Below are positions 14,677 through 22,081 of a stretch of DNA of 64,000 nt, piece after piece. This stretch comes from Deferrisoma camini S3R1 (lineage in GTDB: Bacteria; Desulfobacterota; Deferrisomatia; Deferrisomatales; Deferrisomataceae). How positions within the stretch are numbered: the first letter of the stretch is position 1; the number at the start of each line of letters is the position of its first letter. The notes under the pieces are model-generated. The model saw only the letters and a list, made by a program, of their open reading frames with translations, did no database searches and was not told the DNA's origin. Made by a program: the position numbers and the translations under genes. The stretch is from assembly GCF_000526155.1 (NCBI RefSeq), contig NZ_JAFN01000001.1:996501-1060500 (forward strand), read 5' to 3'.

Positions 14677-16470
14677 CTAACCCTCCTCGTACAGGGCTTC
14701 GAGTTCCTTCTTGTAGTGTTCGGTGATGATCTTCCGGCGCATCTTCAGGGTGGGGGTCACCTCGCCCTGGTTGGCGGCGAACTCGTGGTCCAGCAGCACG
14801 AACTTCTTCACCGACTCGTACGAGGCCAGCTGGGCCTTGTGCTGGGTCTCCTGGATCAGGCGCCGGTAGAAGTCCTGGACCTGCGGATGGGCGACCAGGT
14901 CCCTGAGGGAGGAGTACGAGATACCCTTCAGCTCGGCGTAGCGCTTGAGCCACTCGAAATCGGGCACCACCAGGGCCGAGATGAACTTTTTCTTGTCTCC
15001 GTAGAGCATCACCTCCGAGATGTACTTGCTCATCTTCAGGATGTTCTCGACCTTCTGGGGCGCCACGTTCTTGCCGCCGGCCGTGACGATCAGGTCCTTC
15101 TTGCGGTCGGTGATCCGCAGGAACCCCTCTCGGTCCAGCTCGCCGATGTCGCCGGTCATGAAGAACCCGTCGGCGGTGAACACCTCGCGGGTCTTCTCCT
15201 CGTCCTGGAAGTACCCCGGGAACACGCTGGGCCCCTTCACAAGGATCTCGCCGTCGTCCGCGATCCGGACCTCCAGGTTCGAGAGCACGGGCCCCACGGT
15301 GCCGATCTTCCAACGCTTCGGGGTGTTCACGGCGATCACCGGGGAGGTCTCGGTGAGCCCGTACCCCTCGTAGATCCGGATGCCCATGGCCAGGAACGCC
15401 TTGGCCAACTCGGGGGAGAGCGGGGCGCCGCCCGAGATGAAAAACCGCATCCGCCCCCCCAGCCGGTGGCGGATCTTCCAGAACACGATCCGGTCGGCGA
15501 CCACGTATTTGAGCTTGAGCCCCAGGGGAAGGGGCTGCTTCCGGGCCATGACCTCCCCGGCCTCGCGGGCCACCTTGAGGGCCCAGAAGGTGAGCAGCCG
15601 CACCGGGCCCGGGGCCTCGGCCGCCTTGGTCTGCACGCCCGCGTACACCTTCTCGAAGATGCGCGGCACGCTCACCGCCACCGTGGGCCGGACCTCGCCG
15701 AAGTTGTCGGCCACGGTCTGGATGCTCTCGGCGTAGCCGATGGTGGCGCCGGTGTAGAGCATGAGGTAGTACCCGGCCATGCGTTCCAGGATGTGGGCCA
15801 GGGGAAGGTGGGCCAGGTGCACGTCGTTGGGGCCGATGTCGAACTCGGCGAGCGAGGCCTCGACGTTGGCCGTGATGTTCCGGTGGGTGAGCATCACCCC
15901 CTTGGGCTCGCCCGTGGTGCCCGAGGTGAAGATGACGGTGGCCACGTCGTCCGGCTTCAGGGCGGCCAGGCGCTCGTCCACCACCGAGGCGTCCACGTCG
16001 TCGCCCCGGGCGGCCAGGGCCTCCAGGGACACCACGTCGGACCGGTCGATCCCCTGGATCGCTTCGGGCTCGAACACCACCAGGAGCTCCAGCCCTTCCA
16101 CCTGGTCGAGGAGGGGGAGGCACTTCTCCACCTGCTCGGCGTCCGACACGAACAGCACGCGGGTGCCGCTTCGCTCGAGCAGCTTCTTGACCTCGGGCCG
16201 GGTGAGGGAGGGGTACAGGGGCACGCATACCGCCCCGGCCGTCAAGATGCCGGTGTCGGCCACGGCCCACTCGTACCGGCTGTGGCTCAGGATGGCCACC
16301 CGGTCACCGGTCTGGATGCCCCGGCCGGCCAGGGCCCGGGCGACGCGGGTGGCGAAGGTGTAGTATTCGCCCCACGTGACCTCTTGGTATGCGCCCCCCC
16401 GCTTCACCAGGAAGCAGCGGTTGTGGGTCCACCGGTCGTGGCGTTCGCGGATCATCTGGGGTAGGGTCAT
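14677..16470 (-). CDS. fadD: Long-chain fatty acid-CoA ligase (AMP-forming)
   Basis: The protein is 597 residues from ATG 16470, chosen because AGGAGAAGG lies just before it; upstream in-frame codons would start inside the operator and promoter. The ANL-enzyme motifs are present: TSGTTGEPKGVMLTHRN (P-loop), YEGYGLTETSP, TGDIGELDREG and the C-terminal DRKKDLIVTAGGKNV hinge. It activates fatty acids to acyl-CoA through an acyl-adenylate, trapping acids imported by FadL. It is the first gene of the five-gene fad operon. The call to long-chain specificity rests on the FAA1-like length and context. Confidence 0.93.
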   Translation of the reverse strand: MTLPQMIRERHDRWTHNRCFLVKRGGAYQEVTWGEYYTFATRVARALAGRGIQTGDRVAILSHSRYEWAVADTGILTAGAVCVPLYPSLTRPEVKKLLERSGTRVLFVSDAEQVEKCLPLLDQVEGLELLVVFEPEAIQGIDRSDVVSLEALAARGDDVDASVVDERLAALKPDDVATVIFTSGTTGEPKGVMLTHRNITANVEASLAEFDIGPNDVHLAHLPLAHILERMAGYYLMLYTGATIGYAESIQTVADNFGEVRPTVAVSVPRIFEKVYAGVQTKAAEAPGPVRLLTFWALKVAREAGEVMARKQPLPLGLKLKYVVADRIVFWKIRHRLGGRMRFFISGGAPLSPELAKAFLAMGIRIYEGYGLTETSPVIAVNTPKRWKIGTVGPVLSNLEVRIADDGEILVKGPSVFPGYFQDEEKTREVFTADGFFMTGDIGELDREGFLRITDRKKDLIVTAGGKNVAPQKVENILKMSKYISEVMLYGDKKKFISALVVPDFEWLKRYAELKGISYSSLRDLVAHPQVQDFYRRLIQETQHKAQLASYESVKKFVLLDHEFAANQGEVTPTLKMRRKIITEHYKKELEALYEEG

Positions 16471-16482
16471 GGGCCTTCTCCT

Positions 16483-16498
16483 GAATGAACATTCATTC
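16483..16498. promoter_or_regulatory. FadR-box-like operator palindrome of the fad operon
   Basis: GAATGA-ACAT-TCATTC is a perfect 6+4+6 inverted repeat. It closely resembles the TGAATGAnnnnTCATTCA box bound by Bacillus FadR (TetR family). It lies between the predicted -10 element and the fadD ribosome site, so a bound repressor would block initiation. A further TCATTC half-site (plus strand GAATGA, 16517-16522) lies in the promoter spacer. Confidence 0.82.
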
Positions 16499-16500
16499 GG

Positions 16501-16536
16501 GGGCGGGATGCTAGATGAATGAGCCCTCAATGTCAA
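16501..16536 (-). promoter_or_regulatory. Sigma-70-type promoter of fadD
   Basis: On the minus strand, a consensus -35 TTGACA (16536-16531) is followed after exactly 17 bp by TAGCAT (16513-16508). Transcription would begin near 16501, directly upstream of the operator. The region is AT-rich compared with its surroundings. Confidence 0.78.
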
Positions 16537-16709
16537 CCCAAGTAAACTGGGTTTTGGGCAAAAGTCCAGGGTCGAATTTCAACTCTACGAAAACTATTTG
16601 GAATTCTTGCAGAAACCACAGAAGATATAGGGAAGGGCACCCTTCCGGCGCGGTTCGCGGCGGTGCCGGGAGGGGATACCGAGACGCCGTTCCCGCAGAG
16701 GTGGTGCGC

Positions 16710-17828
16710 ATGGGGTCCGCAGTTCGGGTCGCGTTGATCGAGCCGTTTTTCGGGGGGAGCCATCGGGCCGTGGCCGAGGGCTGGATTCGTCACACCCGAC
16801 ACGAGATCCGGGCGTTCACCCTGCCGCCGCGGTTCTGGAAATGGCGGATGCGCGGGGCGGCCTTCGAGGTGGCTCGCCGCCTGTCGGCAGGGGCGGGGGA
16901 GTGGGACGTGGTGTGGGCCACGTCGCTCATGGACGTGGCCCACCTGCGGGCCCTGCTGCCCCGCAGGATCCCCACGGCCGTGTACTTCCACGAGAACCAG
17001 GTGGCGTATCCCGCCCGGCCCGGGGAGGATCCGCCGGAACGGGACCTCCAGTACGCCTTCACGAACCTGGCCAGCGCCCTGGCCGCGGATCGGGTGCTGT
17101 TCAACTCGGCGTTTCAGCGGGACGCCTTCCTGACGGGGCTGTCGGCGCTCGTGCGACGCATGCCGGACGCGGAGCCCCGGTGGGCCGTGGACGCGATCGC
17201 GCAGAAGTCCGAGGTGCTGTGGCCCGGCGTGGATCTGGCGGACGTGCCGGCTCCCTTCCCGCGGCCGCCCGGCCCGCTCACCATCCTGTGGAACCATCGG
17301 TGGGAGCACGACAAGGCCCCCGAGGTGTTCTTCGGGGTCCTGACGTCCTTAGCGGACGAGGGGGTTCCGTTCCGGGTGGCGGTGGCGGGAGAGCGGTTCG
17401 GGCGGGTCCCGGCCGTGTTCGCGCGGGCCAGGGAGCGCCTGGCCGACCGGATCGTGCACTGGGGGTACGTGGAGGACCGGCGGGAGTACACCGGGTTGTT
17501 GGCCCGGTGCCAGGTGGTGGTGAGCACCGCGCGGCAGGAGAACTTCGGCCTCAGCGTGGTCGAGGCGGCCTACGCCGGCGCCCACCCCCTGGTGCCCGCC
17601 CGCCTGGCCTATCCCGAGGTGGTGCCGGAGCCGTTGCGGGAGCGGTGTCTGTGGCAGGACCAGGCCGACCTGCACCACCGGCTGCGGGCCCTGTGTCTGG
17701 GGACGGAAAACCCATTGGATCCCCGGGTGTTACGGGAAGGGTTCTCGCGATACGCCTGGAAGGTGCGCGTAACGGCGTTTGACGAAACCGTGCTGCGCCT
17801 TTCCGGTTTGACCCGAGATGTGGTATAA
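16710..17828 (+). CDS. GT4-type glycosyltransferase, tRNA-queuosine mannosyltransferase (DUF3524)-like
   Basis: The 372-residue protein opens with VALIEPFFGGSHRAVAEGW, the hallmark of the DUF3524 N-terminal domain found in GTDC1/QTMAN proteins, which mannosylate queuosine in tRNA-Asp. The second half is a GT-B donor domain with WNHRWEHDKAPEVFF and the GT4 segment ARQENFGLSVVEAAYAG. Animal QTMAN uses GDP-mannose; the bacterial substrate is not settled, so tRNA modification is inference from the N-terminal motif. ATG 16710 is used because the preceding in-frame codons lack conserved sequence. It diverges from the fadD promoter. No queuosine synthesis genes are adjacent. Confidence 0.75.
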   Translation: MGSAVRVALIEPFFGGSHRAVAEGWIRHTRHEIRAFTLPPRFWKWRMRGAAFEVARRLSAGAGEWDVVWATSLMDVAHLRALLPRRIPTAVYFHENQVAYPARPGEDPPERDLQYAFTNLASALAADRVLFNSAFQRDAFLTGLSALVRRMPDAEPRWAVDAIAQKSEVLWPGVDLADVPAPFPRPPGPLTILWNHRWEHDKAPEVFFGVLTSLADEGVPFRVAVAGERFGRVPAVFARARERLADRIVHWGYVEDRREYTGLLARCQVVVSTARQENFGLSVVEAAYAGAHPLVPARLAYPEVVPEPLRERCLWQDQADLHHRLRALCLGTENPLDPRVLREGFSRYAWKVRVTAFDETVLRLSGLTRDVV

Positions 17829-17853
17829 ATAGAAACCTTTCCGGGGAGAAGCC

Positions 17854-18003
17854 GTGCGACCCACCTTCTGGCTCGTAGCCCTCGTCCTGGCGCTCGCGCT
17901 CGCCATGCTCCTGACCCTGTGGGCCGGTCACACGGGCCGGATCCGGACGCTGCACGGCGCCGAGGGTACGGCTCCGGCCCCGGTCAGGAATCGAGCCTCG
18001 TGA
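17854..18003 (+). CDS. Small single-span membrane protein
   Basis: A 49-residue product from GTG 17854, preceded by GGGGAGAA. It has one hydrophobic segment of about 20 residues (FWLVALVLALALAMLLTLW) followed by a basic, soluble tail. A TATAAA sequence at the end of the glycosyltransferase gene could serve as its -10 region. It overlaps the converging DUF362 gene by 20 bases. I recognise no family. The hydrophobic frame and ribosome site are the only support, so it may not be expressed. Confidence 0.45.
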   Translation: MRPTFWLVALVLALALAMLLTLWAGHTGRIRTLHGAEGTAPAPVRNRAS

Positions 18004-19093
18004 GACGGTACCCCCGGGTCCCCAGGCCGATCCGCTCGGCGTGGGCGAGTTGGACGGACCAGTCGATCTGGGGGTACACCCCCCGGAACTTGTCCCCCCC
18101 GGGCTCGCGGTTGGACCGGAGGGCCGAGTCCTCCCGGCCGGGGCAGGCATTGACGAGATCGACCGAGGCCTGGTCGATGGCCACCGGGTCGCGGCCGGCG
18201 GTGAGCCCGACGTCGGGCACGATGGCGGCGTCGTTGTGGCCGTGGCAGTCACACGCCGGGCTGACCTGGGTCAGGAAGTTCAGGAACACGGCTCGGTCCT
18301 GTTTCCCGTGGAGCGCGGCCAATGCGTACTCGGCCATCTTCTCCTGCATGGTGAGCGGGCCCTCGGTCCACCGGATCTGGATCGCGCCCGTGGGGCAGGT
18401 GAGGATGCATTCCCCGCAGCCGACGCATCGGTCGGGATGGATCCGGGCCTTCTCGTCGACGGTGATGGCGGCGTGAGCGCACCACTTGACGCACTCTCCA
18501 CAGGCGACGCACCGTTTCGCCTTGACCTTAGGCGAGACGTCCGAGTGCTGGGCCAGCTTGCCCTCGCGGGTGGCGCACCCCATGCCGAGATTCTTGATGG
18601 CCCCGCCGAACCCCGCGACGTCGTGCCCCTTGAAGTGGGTCAACACCACCAACGCGTCGGCGTGCACGATCTCGGCGGCCACCGAGGCTTCGCGGAAGTG
18701 CTTGCCCGAAACGGGGATCTTCAGGCCGGTGTTCCCCCGGAGCCCCCCCGCGATGACGACCGGGGCCACGACCGTGGCGTAGGAGAACCCGTGAAGCACG
18801 GCGGTCTCCAGGTGGCTCACCGCGTCGGTGCGGCTTCCCCGGTACAGGGTGTTGGTGTCGGTCAGGAACGGTTTGGCCCCCAGCTCCTTGAGCAGGTCCA
18901 CCACGCGCCGGACGAACACCGGCCGCAGGAACGAGGCGTTGCCCCGCTCACCGAAATGGAGCTTGACGGCCACCAGGTCCCCGGTGCGCACGCACCGTTC
19001 GATGCCGGCCCGCCGCAGCAGATCCTCGATCTTGTCGAACAGGGTGCGGCGGTGGCGGGTCCGAAGGTCGGCGAAGAAGATCTCGGAGTCCAT
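17984..19093 (-). CDS. DUF362 domain protein with two 4Fe-4S ferredoxin clusters
   Basis: The 369-residue protein has the DUF362 fold: VKLHFGERGNASFLRP near 45, LTDTNTLYRGSR near 80, THFKGHDVAGFGGAIKNLGMGC near 160 and a C-terminal GLTAGRDPVAIDQASVDLV segment. A ferredoxin domain is inserted at about 193-245, with CVACGECVKWC and CVGCGECILTCP giving two CxxCxxCxxxC cluster motifs. Such proteins are common in anaerobes and are annotated as 'uncharacterised Fe-S center protein'. Function is unknown, with an electron-transfer role likely. Start is ATG 19093 after GGGAGACAC. It is convergent with the small membrane protein and divergent from carD. Confidence 0.9.
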   Translation of the reverse strand: MDSEIFFADLRTRHRRTLFDKIEDLLRRAGIERCVRTGDLVAVKLHFGERGNASFLRPVFVRRVVDLLKELGAKPFLTDTNTLYRGSRTDAVSHLETAVLHGFSYATVVAPVVIAGGLRGNTGLKIPVSGKHFREASVAAEIVHADALVVLTHFKGHDVAGFGGAIKNLGMGCATREGKLAQHSDVSPKVKAKRCVACGECVKWCAHAAITVDEKARIHPDRCVGCGECILTCPTGAIQIRWTEGPLTMQEKMAEYALAALHGKQDRAVFLNFLTQVSPACDCHGHNDAAIVPDVGLTAGRDPVAIDQASVDLVNACPGREDSALRSNREPGGDKFRGVYPQIDWSVQLAHAERIGLGTRGYRLTRLDS

Positions 19094-19245
19094 GTCCGTG
19101 TCTCCCGCGGATAGGGTTCGAGGGGGGAACCGGCTGTGAAGCGTAATATACCGGCCCCTCCGGCGTCCATCGGCACCGGAGGAGACCGGGGAGAGATACT
19201 TCCCAGGGTGCTGCGGCCTCGCGGGTCGCGGAAGGAGGCAGGGTG

Positions 19246-19749
19246 ATGTTCCGGATCGGCGACAAGGTGGTGTACCCGGGGCACGGCGTGGGCGAGGTGG
19301 TGGCCATCGAGTCCCGAGAGATGATGGGCAACCGGATGGATGTGTACGTCCTGAGGATCCTCGACAAGGGGATGACCATCATCGTGCCGGTGGCCAAGAG
19401 CGAGGAGGTGGGGCTGCGGGAGGTCATGGGAGGGGAGGAGATCGACCGGGTGTTCCACGTGCTCCGGGAGCGCAACCGGGTGAGCGACGGCCAGACCTGG
19501 AACCGCCGGTTCCGCGCCTACAGCGAGAAGATCCGCACCGGCTCCGCGCTGGAGATCGCCAAGGTCCTGCGCGACCTGTACCTGCTGCGGGCCGGCAAGA
19601 GCCTTTCGTACGGAGAGAAGCGCATGCTCAACACGGCCATGGAGCTGCTGGCCCAGGAGATCGCCGTGGCCAGCGGCGAGCCGCCCCAGCGGGCCGAGGC
19701 CCGGATCCTCTCCGCCTTCTCGGACGTGTCGGCGAAGCCGGAGGGGTAG
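19246..19749 (+). CDS. carD: CarD-family transcription regulator (CdnL-like)
   Basis: The 167-residue protein has an N-terminal RNAP-interaction domain (FRIGDKVVYPGHGVGEV), shared with the TRCF/Mfd RID, and a C-terminal helical DNA-binding domain (WNRRFRAYSEKIRTGS, LSYGEKRMLNTAMELL). CarD/CdnL binds the RNA polymerase beta subunit and stabilises open complexes at rRNA and other promoters. ATG 19246 has GGAGG seven bases upstream; the overlapping GTG 19243 would be too close to it. It is followed after 2 bp by the PIN/TRAM gene and then ispDF, an order well known from Geobacter-type genomes. A TAATAT at 19144-19149 may be its -10 element, with no clear -35. Confidence 0.95.
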   Translation: MFRIGDKVVYPGHGVGEVVAIESREMMGNRMDVYVLRILDKGMTIIVPVAKSEEVGLREVMGGEEIDRVFHVLRERNRVSDGQTWNRRFRAYSEKIRTGSALEIAKVLRDLYLLRAGKSLSYGEKRMLNTAMELLAQEIAVASGEPPQRAEARILSAFSDVSAKPEG

Positions 19750-19751
19750 GG

Positions 19752-20771
19752 GTGGCTGGGATCTGGGTGCGGGCGATCCTGCTCGGGATCTGCCTGGCGG
19801 CCGGGGCCCTCGCGGGCCCCGCTTTCCTTCCGGGGCAGGCCGGGCGGTGGGCCGGCTTGGGAGGGGGGCTGGGGGTGTTCCTGGCCGCCTGGGGGGCCGA
19901 GCGGTGGGTGCGCCGGGCGCCGCCCGCGGTGGTGTTCGGGGGCGGCGCCGGGGTGTTCTTGGGGCTGGTGGCCCTGGCGGCCCTGCGGGCGGGCCTCGGG
20001 GTGGACGATCCGGTTTTGCTCGTGCCGCTGGGCGCGTGCCTGGCCTACCTGGGAGGGGCCGCCGGGGCCCGGGGCGTGCGGGCGTTTCGCGCGGCCCCCG
20101 GCAAGCCGGGGGTGGCGGCGAGCATCGCCCCCAAAATCCTCGACACCTCGGCCATCATCGACGGCCGGGTGGCCGACATGGTGGATCTGGGGTTCATCGG
20201 GGGGCCCCTGGTGGTGCCCCAGTTCATCCTGAACGAGGTGCAGGGGATCGCGGACTCCACAGACCCCCTGAAGCGGGCCCGGGGCCGGAGGGGTTTGAGC
20301 ATCCTGGAGCGGCTGCAGGCCATGGAGGGGGTGGAGGTCCGGATCACGGACCAGGACTTCCCCAAGGTCAAGGCGGTCGACTCCAAGCTCGTGTCCCTGG
20401 CCAAGGCGAGCGGGGCCACCCTCATCACGAACGACTTCAACCTCTCGAAAGTTGCGGAGCTTCAGGGGGTTCGGGTCCTAAACATCAACGAGCTCGCGAA
20501 CGCTCTGCGGCCGGTGGTCCTGCCCGGCGAGGCGGTGCAGGTCACCCTCCAGAAGGAGGGCAAGGAGCCGGGGCAGGGGGTGGGGTACCTCGAGGACGGC
20601 ACCATGGTGGTGGTGGAGCAGGGGAGCGGGCTGATCGGCCAGCCGGTCAAGGCCGTGGTGACCTCGGTGCTCCAGACCTCGGCCGGCCGGATGATCTTCG
20701 CGCGGCCCGAGGGGGTGGAGCCCGAGGCCGAGGGCGGGAAGCGCCGCAGGGTGTGGAGGCGCAGGGCGTGA
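19752..20771 (+). CDS. Membrane-anchored PIN/TRAM domain protein (YacL-like)
   Basis: The 339-residue protein has four hydrophobic N-terminal segments (about 8-110), then a PIN nuclease domain with acidic residues at D131 (LDTSAIIDGRV), E162, D210 and D228 (ITNDFN), and a C-terminal TRAM domain (about 260-325). The acidic set fits a Mg/Mn-dependent RNase site, and TRAM is an RNA-binding fold. The physiological target is unknown. GTG 19752 lies 2 bp after the carD stop, and its own TGA overlaps the ispDF GTG. The Arg-rich tail after 325 is unusual and may help bind RNA (inference). Confidence 0.92.
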   Translation: MAGIWVRAILLGICLAAGALAGPAFLPGQAGRWAGLGGGLGVFLAAWGAERWVRRAPPAVVFGGGAGVFLGLVALAALRAGLGVDDPVLLVPLGACLAYLGGAAGARGVRAFRAAPGKPGVAASIAPKILDTSAIIDGRVADMVDLGFIGGPLVVPQFILNEVQGIADSTDPLKRARGRRGLSILERLQAMEGVEVRITDQDFPKVKAVDSKLVSLAKASGATLITNDFNLSKVAELQGVRVLNINELANALRPVVLPGEAVQVTLQKEGKEPGQGVGYLEDGTMVVVEQGSGLIGQPVKAVVTSVLQTSAGRMIFARPEGVEPEAEGGKRRRVWRRRA

Positions 20772-21949
20772 GCGCGTGGGGGGTGGTGGCGGCCGGGGGC
20801 AGCGGCCGCCGCATGGGTTCGGGCGTTCCCAAACAGTTCCTGGCGCTGGCCGGGGCGCCGGTGTTGGTGCACACTCTGCGTGCGCTGGGCCGGTGGCCCG
20901 GGTTCGCGGGGCTGTGCGTGGCAGCCCCGGCCGACAGCCTGGACCGGGCCCGGGATCTGGTGGACGAGGCCCACCTGTCCGTGCCGGTTCGGGTCGTGGC
21001 GGGGGGCGCCGAGCGGGCCGAGAGCGTGCTCGCGGGGGTGCGCGGGCTCGAGGCCATGGGGGCCCGGCCCGGGGACGTGGTGCTCGTGCACGACGCGGCC
21101 CGGCCGTTTCCGCCGGTGGAGCGATTCGACGAGCTGGCCTCTGCCGCCTCGCCGGACGGGGCCCTGTTGGCCGTGCCCATGGGGGACACCGTGAAGCGTG
21201 CCGACGGGAGCGGCCGGGTCGCCGCAACCGTGGACCGCGACGGGCTGTGGCGGGCCCAGACCCCCCAGGCGTTTCCCCTGGGGCTCCTGGTGGAGGCGCT
21301 GGCCCGGGCCGTGGAACGGGGCCTTCCCCCCACCGACGAGGCGGGCGCGGTCGAGGCCCTGGGCCGGAGGCCGCGGATCGTGGTGGGAGACCGCCGAAAC
21401 CTGAAGATCACGGTGCCGGAGGATCTGGAGATGGCGCAGGCCCTGGCGACGAAGGGTGCGGCTCCCCTGGGGATCGGCCACGGATACGACGTGCACCGCC
21501 TGGTGGAGGGGCGGCCGCTCGTGCTGGGGGGCGTGACGATCCCGTTCGACAAGGGGCTCCTGGGCCATTCCGACGCGGACGTGCTGGCCCACGCCGTGGG
21601 GGACGCGGTGCTCGGGGCCTGCGGCCTGGGGGACCTGGGGCGGCACTTTCCCGACACCGATCCCCGGTGGAAAGGGGCGTCGAGCCTCGAGCTGCTCTCG
21701 CGCATCGCCCAGATGGCCTCGGCCCGGGGGTATGTGGTCCAGCGGGTGGACGCCACCCTGGTGGCCCAGCGACCCAAGGTGGCCGGGTACGTGGCCGAGA
21801 TGGAGGCGACCCTGTCCCGGGCCCTGGGCCTTGCCGAGGGCGGGGTCACGGTGAAGGCCACCACCACCGAGGGCCTCGGGTTCGAGGGCCGCGGGGAGGG
21901 GATCTCGGCCCACGCCGTGGCGCTAGTGGGGAAAAGGCCGGAAGGCTGA
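20768..21949 (+). CDS. ispDF: Bifunctional IspD-IspF isoprenoid enzyme
   Basis: The 393-residue fusion has an N-terminal IspD (about 1-228) with the nucleotide-binding AAGGSGRRMGSGVPKQF and VHDAARPF, and a C-terminal IspF (about 233-393) with GHGYDVHRL, LLGHSDADVLAHAVGDA and KATTTEGLGFEGRGEG. IspD makes CDP-methylerythritol from MEP and CTP; IspF cyclises the phosphorylated product to MEcPP. The intermediate kinase IspE must be encoded elsewhere. The GTG start overlaps the PIN/TRAM stop (GTGA). The stop codon lies inside a degenerate 8-mer array. Confidence 0.96.
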   Translation: MSAWGVVAAGGSGRRMGSGVPKQFLALAGAPVLVHTLRALGRWPGFAGLCVAAPADSLDRARDLVDEAHLSVPVRVVAGGAERAESVLAGVRGLEAMGARPGDVVLVHDAARPFPPVERFDELASAASPDGALLAVPMGDTVKRADGSGRVAATVDRDGLWRAQTPQAFPLGLLVEALARAVERGLPPTDEAGAVEALGRRPRIVVGDRRNLKITVPEDLEMAQALATKGAAPLGIGHGYDVHRLVEGRPLVLGGVTIPFDKGLLGHSDADVLAHAVGDAVLGACGLGDLGRHFPDTDPRWKGASSLELLSRIAQMASARGYVVQRVDATLVAQRPKVAGYVAEMEATLSRALGLAEGGVTVKATTTEGLGFEGRGEGISAHAVALVGKRPEG

Positions 21950-22050
21950 GAGGTCCTAGGTCCGTTCGTCGGGGGGCGGGTCAAGGGACCTGCCTCCTGC
22001 CGGGCGCGAAGCGTCCCAACGTCCTAACGTCCCAACGTTCAAACGTCCCA
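21937..22050. repeat. 8-mer tandem arrays after ispDF
   Basis: GCCGGAAG/GCTGAGAG/GTCCTAGG begins in the last codons of ispDF, and the TGA is part of the second unit. At 22012-22050 there are five units of CGTCCYAA (CGTCCCAA, CGTCCTAA, CGTCCCAA, CGTTCAAA, CGTCCCA). TGCCGGGCGCGAAGC at 21999-22013 also occurs in the 36.3-kb element. The downstream gene starts 31 bp later. Confidence 0.75.
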
Positions 22051-22081
22051 TCGGATCCCGTTTCCCAAGGAGGCACGAACC

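Noticed and set aside
13369..16464. 1031-codon plus-strand open frame opposite the fadD and tetR genes
   Set aside because: No motifs, low-complexity Leu/Gly/His-rich translation, and the opposite strand encodes FadD and TetR with full signatures.
22012..22050. CRISPR array
   Set aside because: The repeat units are 8 bp with no spacers and no cas genes are present; it is a short tandem array.
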